From assembly GCF_025399795.1 (NCBI RefSeq), contig NZ_JAODTZ010000011.1, positions 124,001-188,000 on the forward strand: DNA of 64,000 nucleotides. The letters run 5' to 3'. The notes under the pieces are model-generated. The model made no database searches. It was not told where the DNA came from and saw only the letters and a program-made list of their open reading frames with translations. The translations under genes and the position numbers were made by a program. This stretch comes from Streptomyces rhizosphaerihabitans. Its GTDB lineage: Bacteria; Actinomycetota; Actinomycetes; Streptomycetales; Streptomycetaceae. Shown one piece after another: positions 52,865-62,570 of this stretch; positions within the stretch are counted from its first letter, which is position 1, and each line of letters starts with the position of its first letter.

Positions 52865-53254
52865 GTGCGGGATTCCGACAGTGGTGGGGGTCGCCGGAAC
52901 GGCACCGTGAGCACCGGCCGCGACGGCCTCGGCCGCGCCCTGTCGGCGGCCGCGTTCGCGAACCTGCTGATCGGAGGGGTCGGGATCATTCCCGGCCTGT
53001 GCGTGCGGTGGCTGCTGACGCGATTCCCGTCCGTCGACTGCGGCGGCCCCTTCGGCTGTCACCGGGAGACACCCGGCAACGCCCTCGGCCTGATCGCCGG
53101 CGCCGTGCTGGGCGGCGGCTTCGTCCTCGGCACGGTGCTGGTGGTGGACATCCTGATGCCCTTCCAGGAGGGCCGCCCGATGGGTCCCTGGCTCGGCATG
53201 GCCGCTCTCGTCCCGGCGCCCTTCCTGTTCGGGCAGGCGGTGGGCTGGTTCTGA
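52865..53254 (+). CDS. Small membrane protein of unknown function
   Basis: 129 residues from the GTG at 52865, directly after GGGAGGAGGCGG; the frame is open to 52733 but without a ribosome site. A Gly/Ser-rich cytoplasmic start, then three hydrophobic helices (AAAFANLLIGGVGIIPGLCV; GNALGLIAGAVLGGGFVLGTVLVVDIL; MAALVPAPFLFGQAVGWF). Two cysteines in VDCGGPFGCH between helices 1 and 2. Not recognised; no conserved motif. Divergent from the LPMO gene and convergent with the sensor kinase. Confidence 0.6.
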   Translation: MRDSDSGGGRRNGTVSTGRDGLGRALSAAAFANLLIGGVGIIPGLCVRWLLTRFPSVDCGGPFGCHRETPGNALGLIAGAVLGGGFVLGTVLVVDILMPFQEGRPMGPWLGMAALVPAPFLFGQAVGWF

Positions 53255-53319
53255 GGACGCGGGCGGTGAGCCGGACGTCGTCGGTGAGCGGGGCTTCGGC
53301 GGTGAGCCGGACTACGGGG

Positions 53320-53444
53320 GTGAGCCGGACGTCCTCACCCCCGGGGTCTGAGGATGCGACCGGTGAGCTGCGCGTCAGCCGGTGAACTGGTTGCGGCCGG
53401 TGAACTGGTCGGCGGCCGTGAGCCGGACGTCCTCACCTCCGGGG
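53320..53444. repeat. 27-bp direct repeats at the sensor kinase 3' end
   Basis: GTGAGCCGGACGTCCTCACC plus the next seven bases occurs at 53320-53346 and 53418-53444 with one difference. The second copy lies inside the kinase gene, the first beyond its stop (53375). Shorter GGTGAGCCGGAC and GCCGGTGAACTGGT repeats fill the space between. The kinase C-terminus appears to have been extended or remodelled by local duplication. Confidence 0.7.
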
Positions 53445-55507
53445 AGGACGGCGGCTTCCCCGTCGGCGCGCGGCGCCGGTGTCGCCTTCGCCGAAGGCGG
53501 GGTCGGCGCGCTGTCTCCTGGGGCCCGTGCGGTCGGCAGGGCGCCTCCGACGACCCGGGCCCGTGGCGCGACACTCCCAGTGGACCGGCGCGCCAGTGTG
53601 TGCTCCCCTGGGGCCCGTCCGGTCGGAGGGACGGGCCGGCCGACCGGGAGCTCGACGGTGAACTCCGTACGGCCCGGGGCGCTCTCGACGTGGATACGGC
53701 CGCGGTGGGCCGCAGTGATCGCCGCGGCGACGGCGAGGCCGAGGCCCGAGCCGCCGTGTCCGGGAGAGACGCGGGAGCGGGAGGCGTCGGCGCGGGTGAA
53801 GCGTTCGAAGACGCTGGGCAGCAGGGTGGGCGGGATGCCGGGGCCGTCGTCGCGGACCCGGATCGCGCAGAACGCGCCGGTGGCCTCCACAGTGGCGACG
53901 ACCGTCGTACCCGCCGGTGTATGCGCACGGGCGTTGGTCAGCAGGTTCGCCACCAGCTGGTGGAGCCGGGCCTCGTCGCCGGCCACCAGGGCCGGGGAGT
54001 CCAGGGGCAGGGCCAACCGCCAGATGTGGTCCTGCCCCGTGGCCCGTGCCTCCCACACCGCCTCGGTGACCAGCGCCGCCAGGTCCACCTCCGCCGACCC
54101 CGGCGGCCGCCCCTCGTCGAGCCGGGCGAGCAGCAGCAGGTCCTCGACCAGACCCGTCATCCGCGCCGACTCGGCGGACACCCGCCGCCAGGCCGACGCC
54201 TGTTCGATCCCGCCGGCGCCCCGGTTCATCAGCTCCGCGTATCCGGCGATGGACGCGAGCGGCGTACGGAGTTCATGGCTCGCGTCGGCGAGGAAGCGGC
54301 GCATACGTTCCTCGCCGCGGCGCACCTCCTGCCGTACCTCCTCCTCGCCGCGCAGGCGCTCCGTGAGGGAGGTCTCGACGTGGTCGATCAGGCGGTTGAG
54401 CGCGGCGCCGATCCGGCCCGCCTCGCTGCCGGGGCCGGTGTCCCCTTCCGGTACCCGGCTCAGGCCGGTCACCTCACCGTGCCCGAGCGGCGTCCGGGAG
54501 ACCTCGACGGCCATGGCGGCGACCCGTTCGAGCGGGCTCAGCCGACGCCGGACGACGACCGCGCAGACGCTGCCCACGACGGTGAGACCGGCGGCCGCCA
54601 CCACACCCTCGACCACGGTCAGACCTCTGATCATGTCCTGTACGTCGTCCATCGGGAGGGCGGTGAGCACGGGCCGTCCGCCGCCGTCGAGCGCGGTGAC
54701 GCGGTAGGTGCCGAGCCCGGGGACCGTCCGGGTGTGCAGTGAGCCGTCCGCCTCGATGCCGGCGAGGGTGGAGCGCTGGGCGGCGCCGAGATCGCGCGGC
54801 GCGCCGGAGCGGCTCACCACCTTGGCCGCGACGACGGCCCCGCCGTCGTCGAGCCGGGCGGCGATCGTGCCGATCGGCTGCCCCCGCACGTCGAGGAACC
54901 CGAGATCCGTCCCGAGGTCCGGCCCGAGGACAGGTCCGGCGACAGATCCGGCGCCGGGCCCGACGCCCGTACCCACGCCCGTACCCCCAAGGACGCCGTC
55001 CCGGCTGCGCTCCGCGGCGTCGCCGACCCGCTGGTCCAAGTCGCCGAGCAGGTAGGCGCGTTGCGCGAGGACCGTGCTGAACGCCATGATCGCGCACACC
55101 GCGACGAGTGCCAGTCCGATGAGGACGAGAAGCCGCGTGCGCAGGGAGCGGGCCCGCGAGGAGCCGGCGCGCGGGACGCGCGGCGACAGGGTTCGCGTGC
55201 GCGTACGTATGGATGGGGTGCGGAGGAATCGCGTCGGCAGGAATCCGCCGCGCCGGGATCCGGTCCGCGGGGATCGAGTCCGTGCGAATTGCGCGGGCAG
55301 GAATCGGCTGCGCAAGGAACCGCTCCGCAGGAATCGAGTCCGCACGGACCGTGTCGGCAGGAACCGGCTGCGCAAGGAACCGGGCCGCGGGAATCGAGTC
55401 CGTGCGGATCGCGTCGGCAGGGACCTTGCGCGAAGGGACCGCGTCCGCCGGGATCGCCCGCGCTGCCGTGTCCACGGTGGCCGGCGTGCGCCGGGCAGGG
55501 GGCTCAT
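53375..55507 (-). CDS. Sensor histidine kinase with repetitive cationic N-terminus
   Basis: 710 residues from the ATG at 55507 (GGAGGG upstream). Residues ~15-110 are Arg/Ser/Thr/Phe-rich 20-residue repeats encoded by a 60-bp tandem DNA repeat. Helix 1 follows (LLVLIGLALVAVCAIMAFSTV, about 127-147), then an extracellular loop, helix 2 near 305-325 and HAMP (RRRLSPLERVAAMAVEV). The H-box is FLADASHELRTPLASIAGYAELM (His near 411); ATPase boxes are HQLVANLLTNARAHTP, VRDDGPGIPPTLLPSVFERFTRAD and GGSGLGLAVAAAI. The C-terminal ~90 residues are low-complexity. An intact kinase by motifs, but its operon partner regulator is only a stub, so it must signal to another regulator or be inactive in practice. 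Confidence 0.85.
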   Translation of the reverse strand: MSPLPGARRPPWTRQRGRSRRTRSLRARSLPTRSARTRFPRPGSLRSRFLPTRSVRTRFLRSGSLRSRFLPAQFARTRSPRTGSRRGGFLPTRFLRTPSIRTRTRTLSPRVPRAGSSRARSLRTRLLVLIGLALVAVCAIMAFSTVLAQRAYLLGDLDQRVGDAAERSRDGVLGGTGVGTGVGPGAGSVAGPVLGPDLGTDLGFLDVRGQPIGTIAARLDDGGAVVAAKVVSRSGAPRDLGAAQRSTLAGIEADGSLHTRTVPGLGTYRVTALDGGGRPVLTALPMDDVQDMIRGLTVVEGVVAAAGLTVVGSVCAVVVRRRLSPLERVAAMAVEVSRTPLGHGEVTGLSRVPEGDTGPGSEAGRIGAALNRLIDHVETSLTERLRGEEEVRQEVRRGEERMRRFLADASHELRTPLASIAGYAELMNRGAGGIEQASAWRRVSAESARMTGLVEDLLLLARLDEGRPPGSAEVDLAALVTEAVWEARATGQDHIWRLALPLDSPALVAGDEARLHQLVANLLTNARAHTPAGTTVVATVEATGAFCAIRVRDDGPGIPPTLLPSVFERFTRADASRSRVSPGHGGSGLGLAVAAAITAAHRGRIHVESAPGRTEFTVELPVGRPVPPTGRAPGEHTLARRSTGSVAPRARVVGGALPTARAPGDSAPTPPSAKATPAPRADGEAAVLPGGEDVRLTAADQFTGRNQFTG
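55205..55452. repeat. 60-bp tandem repeat in the kinase gene
   Basis: Units 55261-55320, 55321-55380 and 55381-55440 align without gaps (GAATCGAGTCCG, then GGCAGGAA.CGGCTGCGCAAG). A diverged unit precedes at 55201-55260 and a partial one follows. 60 bp is 20 codons, so the frame is kept. Confidence 0.85.
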
Positions 55508-55686
55508 CTCCCGCCCTCCGGCGCCCTGACGGCGTACCCGAAGGCGCGCACGGTGCGGGGCGTCCCCGGGTCGCGTTTCCGGCGCGGTCGGGCGACGGAC
55601 GGCAACTCGGCGAGCACCGGCTCGTCATGGACGATCGGCACACGGACACGGACACGGCCGACAAGGACCCCACAAGCGCCAGACAT
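55504..55686 (-). pseudogene. C-terminal remnant of an OmpR-type response regulator
   Basis: A 60-residue open frame whose last ~35 residues (SVARPRRKRDPGTPRTVRAFGYAVRAPEGG) match the end of OmpR/PhoB winged helices, where LRRKL...TVRGVGYALR is usual. Its TGA overlaps the kinase ATG (ATGA at 55504-55507), the normal regulator-kinase junction. The receiver domain and most of the DNA-binding domain are absent; the 200 bp further upstream contain the aconitase terminator and no regulator sequence. Confidence 0.6.
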
Positions 55687-55776
55687 GGGGCAATCCTGTC
55701 CCGGCTCGCTGGGGGAACCCTGTGTTCCACCTGAGCACCGCCGATGTCCTGAAACCGGCTTCGGGGCCGACGGCGA

Positions 55777-55810
55777 AGGGCCGCATCCCCGTCACCGGGG
55801 ATACGGCCCT
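55777..55810 (-). terminator. Terminator of acnA
   Basis: AGGGCCG and ATCCCC pair with GGGGAT and CGGCCCT across one C/A mismatch, 6-nt loop, 77 bp past the acnA stop. Confidence 0.65.
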
Positions 55811-55886
55811 CACCTTGCCTTGGAGTTGTCCTGCAACCGCCTTGGAGCTGCTCGGCAATCGCCTGGCAACTGCCTTACCGGACCGC

Positions 55887-58688
<2,802 letters not shown>

Positions 58689-58743
58689 GTAACCCTTACC
58701 GCCGGATGGACGACGCAGTGCGGCTGCGGTACGCCTCGGCAGA

Positions 58744-58761
58744 TATCTCGATGTCGAGATA
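58744..58761. promoter_or_regulatory. Palindrome TATCTCGA-TG-TCGAGATA
   Basis: Perfect 8-bp arms with a TG centre, 143 bp upstream of acnA and ~500 bp from the other gene, so it most likely serves acnA. TATCTCGA-type arms are typical of MarR- or GntR-like operators; regulator unknown. Confidence 0.55.
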
Positions 58762-59089
58762 ACTCTAGTACATGGGGGCGGGCAGGTCATGTCCGGGCGC
58801 CCGCATGTCCGGCCGGTGTCGCTTGTCCGATCGGAGCCACTTGCCCAATCGGCGCCACTTGTCCGACCCGGATCGCCGTCCGGTCGCGGGGCGACGACCC
58901 CGCGCCGGCCGCCCCGCCCCGCCCGGTCCGGCCGCTCCACGACAAGACCGCGGACTCCTCCGTCGCGCGCCCGGCCGCGGCCCGGCCGTCTCCGCGTCCG
59001 CAACGCCCGACGCCACCACCACAACCCGCCGGCAGGGCACGGTCGGCGCCGGGTCCGCAGACGCCTTTCCGCACATGGGCACACGCTCG

Positions 59090-59203
59090 CGAAAACATTT
59101 CGTAACCAGGGCTTTTCCCGTCCTTGTCCCGGCCGTGAACTCCGTGTCAGTGTCCCGGCCAGCAGGCAGGCCGTCGGCAGCGTGGCATGCGAAAGGCTTT
59201 CGC
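59090..59203 (+). promoter_or_regulatory. Two CGAAA...TTTCG operator boxes upstream of the sugar operon
   Basis: CGAAAACATTTCG at 59090-59102 and the perfect GCGAAAGGCTTTCGC at 59189-59203, the latter 57 bp before the binding-protein ATG. CGAAA palindromes are associated with xylanase/xylobiose genes and BxlR in Streptomyces. No regulator gene lies nearby. Confidence 0.6.
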
Positions 59204-59260
59204 ACCGGTCTCCGATCCGCCTGGCTCACCGACGGCTTGTGGAACGAAGAGAGGCACACC

Positions 59261-60595
59261 ATGCGGGGAACACCGGTCAACGGAAATCTCAAAGGCCCGA
59301 GAATCCGACGCGTCGTCGCATCCGCGGTCGCGCTCGCGGCGGCCATGGGCCTTGCCTCGTGCGGGACTTCGGGACCGTCCGGATCGTCCGCGGACTCGTC
59401 CGCGAAGGGCCTCACGATGTGGGCGCTGAACGACCAGACGATTCTCAAGGAGTCCGTCGACGCCTACAACAAGGACCACCCCGACGAGAAGATCACCCTG
59501 CGGCTGTTCGCGAACGACGACTACAAGCAGAAGCTGCGCGTCGCCTTCGGCGCGGGCCAGGCCCCGGACATCTTCTTCAGCTGGGGCGGCGGGGCCCTGA
59601 ACGACTACGTCAAGGCCGGCAAGGTCGACGCGCTGACGGCGGCCGAGGCGAACACGGACCGGTTCACCCCGAGCGTGATGCAGAGCGCCACCTTCGACAG
59701 CAAGGTCTACGGCGTGCCCGCCAACGGCCTCGCTCCGGTCGTCCTCTACTACAACAAGAAGGTGCTGGCCGACGCGGGCGTCGAGCCGCCGAAGACGTAC
59801 GACGACCTGCTGGCGGCCGTGAAGAAGCTGAAGGGCAAGGGCGTCACGCCGCTCTCCCTCGCCGCGAACTCCAAGTGGCCGACGCTGATGTACCTGGAGT
59901 ACCTGCTCGACCGCCAGGGCGGCCCCCAGGTGTTCTCGAAGATCGCCTCCGGTGACGCGGCGATGTGGAAGGACGCGTCGGTCACCAAGGCCAACCAGTA
60001 CCTCCAGGACTTGTCGAAGGCCGGGGCCTTCGGGGACAACGCCTCCTCCGTCGGCTACGACCAGGGCGCCTCGACGGCCCTGCTCTACACGGGCAAGGCG
60101 GCCATGGAGGTCATGGGTACCTGGGAGTACGCCAACATCGCCAAGGCCGCGCCCGACTTCCTGAAGAAGGGCGATCTCGGCTACACCGCCCTGCCGTCAC
60201 TGTCCGGCGGTGCCGGCGACCCGAAGAGCATCGTCGGCAACCCCTCGAACTTCCTGTCGCTGAACTCGTCGACCAAGCACAGGTCCGCGGCCCTCACATA
60301 CCTCAAGGACTACGTCCTGGACGGCTCCCAGGTCGACGCCTATCTCGCCGCCGGCAGCGTGCCGCCGGTCAAGGACCTGGAGTCGAAGCTGGCGGCGGTG
60401 AAGTCGTCGTCCGACAAGGCGTGGCTGACCTTCGTCTACAACCTGGTGGAGAAGGCGCCGGGCTTCCAGCTCTCCTGGGACCAGGCACTGCCGTCCGACC
60501 AGGCGGACCCGCTGCTGACCAACACCGACAAGTCGTTCCTGCGCCAGATCTCGCCCGCCGACTTCGGTGTGAACATGAGCAAGGCGGCGTCGTGA
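59261..60595 (+). CDS. Sugar-binding lipoprotein of oligosaccharide (xylobiose-type) ABC transporter
   Basis: 444 residues from the ATG at 59261; the frame is open upstream but reads as non-protein. Lipoprotein signal with basic start RIRRVVASAVALAAAMG and lipobox LASC (Cys34). The mature part is an extracellular solute-binding protein of the oligosaccharide class: LTMWALNDQTILKESVDAYNKDHP, QAPDIFFSWGGGALNDYVKAGKV, AMEVMGTWEYANIAKAAPDF. Followed by two permeases and a GH3 glycosidase, the BxlE-F-G-A arrangement known for xylobiose uptake; cellobiose or other beta-linked sugars remain possible. Confidence 0.88.
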   Translation: MRGTPVNGNLKGPRIRRVVASAVALAAAMGLASCGTSGPSGSSADSSAKGLTMWALNDQTILKESVDAYNKDHPDEKITLRLFANDDYKQKLRVAFGAGQAPDIFFSWGGGALNDYVKAGKVDALTAAEANTDRFTPSVMQSATFDSKVYGVPANGLAPVVLYYNKKVLADAGVEPPKTYDDLLAAVKKLKGKGVTPLSLAANSKWPTLMYLEYLLDRQGGPQVFSKIASGDAAMWKDASVTKANQYLQDLSKAGAFGDNASSVGYDQGASTALLYTGKAAMEVMGTWEYANIAKAAPDFLKKGDLGYTALPSLSGGAGDPKSIVGNPSNFLSLNSSTKHRSAALTYLKDYVLDGSQVDAYLAAGSVPPVKDLESKLAAVKSSSDKAWLTFVYNLVEKAPGFQLSWDQALPSDQADPLLTNTDKSFLRQISPADFGVNMSKAAS

Positions 60596-61503
60596 CGGTC
60601 ACCGTCCCCGCGCGCCGGAGAGGAGGCCGCGCCACCGGCACCGGCCTCCTCATGGCCGCCCCCGCACTGCTTCTCTTCGGCCTGTTCGGCCTGGTCCCCC
60701 TGGTCGGGGTGGCAGCGCTCAGCCTCGCCCGCTGGGACGGTCTCGGCTCCGTCGGCTGGGCCGGCCTCGCCAACTGGAGCAGCGTCCTGACCGACGGCGC
60801 CACCTGGCAGGCACTGGGGCTCACGGTCAAGGTGATGGCGGTGAGCTGGCTGGTCCAGACACCGATCGCGCTGGCCCTCGGTGTCTTCCAGGCACCGAGG
60901 GGAAGGGTGCGGTCGCTGTTCGCCGTCCTCTTCTTCCTCCCGCTGCTGCTGTCCGCCGTGGCGGTCGGACTGACCTGGCAGGCGCTGCTCGATCCGTCCT
61001 TCGGCATCGGTGCCACGCCCGGCCTGCACTGGCTGGCGAAGCCACTGCTCGGCTCGCCGGAGCTGGCCCTCTACACGGTGGTCTTCGTGATCGCCTGGCA
61101 GTTCGTGCCGTTTCACGCCCTGCTCTACCAGGCGGGCATACGCCAGATCCCGACGGCTCTGTACGAGGCCGCCGCCCTCGACGGTGCCGGGCCCGTGGCC
61201 CGCTTCCGGCACATCACCCTGCCGCAGCTGAAGTACACGATGGTCACCTCCAGCACGCTCATGCTCGTCGGCTCGCTGACCTACTTCGACCTGATCTTCG
61301 TCCTGTCCGGTGGCACCGGCGGCCCCGGCACCGCCACCCGCGTCCTCCCCCTCGCCATGTACATCACCGGATTCCAGGCCCACGACATGGGCCGGGCCAG
61401 CGCCGTCGCCACCCTCCTGGTGGTCTTCGGCCTCGGTCTGTCGCTGCTGACCACCCGCCTGTCCGGGTTCACCCGGATGGACAGCCGGCAGGAGGGCATG
61501 TGA
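60592..61503 (+). CDS. ABC transporter permease, MalF type (BxlF-like)
   Basis: 303 residues from the GTG at 60592, overlapping the stop of the binding-protein gene (GTGA). Six membrane helices starting LLMAAPALLLFGLFGLVPLVGV. EAA loop: LYEAAALDGAGPVARFRHITLPQLKYTM. Forms the transport channel with the next protein. Its stop overlaps the next gene's GTG, so the operon is tightly coupled. No ATPase gene in the operon. Confidence 0.9.
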   Translation: MTVTVPARRRGGRATGTGLLMAAPALLLFGLFGLVPLVGVAALSLARWDGLGSVGWAGLANWSSVLTDGATWQALGLTVKVMAVSWLVQTPIALALGVFQAPRGRVRSLFAVLFFLPLLLSAVAVGLTWQALLDPSFGIGATPGLHWLAKPLLGSPELALYTVVFVIAWQFVPFHALLYQAGIRQIPTALYEAAALDGAGPVARFRHITLPQLKYTMVTSSTLMLVGSLTYFDLIFVLSGGTGGPGTATRVLPLAMYITGFQAHDMGRASAVATLLVVFGLGLSLLTTRLSGFTRMDSRQEGM

Positions 61504-62435
61504 GTACCACCGTGACCAAGGTCCACGACCCCCGCACGGGTACCGGCCGCGACCGTGCCACCGGGCGACCGGCAGCACCCTCGCGACCCGGTCCCGCCCG
61601 CCGCCGCACAGCAGTCGCCCGGGTACGGCGCGCTCTCACCGGCGGCGCCACGCTCCTCTGGGCGGCGATCGTCGTCGTACCCGTGTACTGGCTGGTGGTG
61701 ACCAGCCTGCGCAGCCGCGCCGACTTCACCGCCGACAGCCCACTGGCCCTGCCCGGCCACCCGACGCTCGACAGCTACCGGACCGTCCTGGACGGCGACT
61801 TCACGACCTATCTGCTCAACAGCGTCGTCGTCACCGCGGGGACGGTCGTCCTCACCGTCACCGTCGCCCTCATGGCGGCCTTCGCGATCGTCCGGGGCGC
61901 CGGCAGCCGCCTGTCCCGGGTGTCCTTCCGGCTGTACCTGCTGGGCCTGGCGATCCCCCTGCAGGCGGTGATCATCCCGGTGTACCTGCTGATCATCAGA
62001 ATGCGGCTGTACGACAGCCTGCCGGCGATCGTCCTGCCGTCCGCGGCGTTCGCGCTGCCGATCACCGTGATGATCCTGGTGAGTTTCCTGCGCGACGTGC
62101 CCCGCTCGCTGTTCGAGGCGATGGTCGTCGACGGTGCCGGCGACTGGCGCATGCTCTTCTCACTCGCGGCACCGCTGGCCCGCCCGGCCCTGATGACCGT
62201 CGCCGTCTACGACGGCCTCCAGGTCTGGAACGGCTTCCTCTTCCCTCTCATCCTCACCCAGAGCGGCGACAAGGCCGTGCTGCCGCTGGCGCTGACCCTC
62301 TACCGGGGCCAGTTCGGCATCGACGTACCGGCCACCATGGCCGCGGTGGTGCTCTCCACCCTGCCGATGCTCGCGCTGTTCATCCTCGCCAGGCGCCAGC
62401 TCGTCGCCGGTCTCACCGCCGGCTTCTCCAAGTAA
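61500..62435 (+). CDS. ABC transporter permease, MalG type (BxlG-like)
   Basis: 311 residues from the GTG at 61500 (GTGA overlap). A long Arg/Pro-rich cytoplasmic tail precedes six helices; LLWAAIVVVPVYWLVVTSLRS is the first. EAA loop: LFEAMVVDGAGDWRMLFSLAAPLARPAL. Partner of the preceding permease. 135 bp follow before the GH3 gene, with no hairpin strong enough to call a terminator. Confidence 0.9.
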   Translation: MSTTVTKVHDPRTGTGRDRATGRPAAPSRPGPARRRTAVARVRRALTGGATLLWAAIVVVPVYWLVVTSLRSRADFTADSPLALPGHPTLDSYRTVLDGDFTTYLLNSVVVTAGTVVLTVTVALMAAFAIVRGAGSRLSRVSFRLYLLGLAIPLQAVIIPVYLLIIRMRLYDSLPAIVLPSAAFALPITVMILVSFLRDVPRSLFEAMVVDGAGDWRMLFSLAAPLARPALMTVAVYDGLQVWNGFLFPLILTQSGDKAVLPLALTLYRGQFGIDVPATMAAVVLSTLPMLALFILARRQLVAGLTAGFSK

Positions 62436-62570
62436 CCGAGTTCGTAACCCACTTCAGCCGACAGTTCGCTCCGAGCAGCGGCCGGGCAGCACGCCCGGCC
62501 CCGTCGGCGTGCCCGCGCGCACCCCGCACGCCCCCTCGCGAGCACCCGCGCAATCCCTGAGGAGTCGTGA

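Noticed and set aside
55201..55452. Repeat array considered as CRISPR
   Set aside because: Units are directly adjacent 60-mers with gradual divergence, no spacers, and lie inside a coding frame; no cas genes nearby.
58772..59260. Upstream extension of the sugar-binding lipoprotein frame
   Set aside because: Reads as Arg/Pro-rich noise and would bury the lipoprotein signal; it also covers the CGAAA operator boxes. Start set at 59261.
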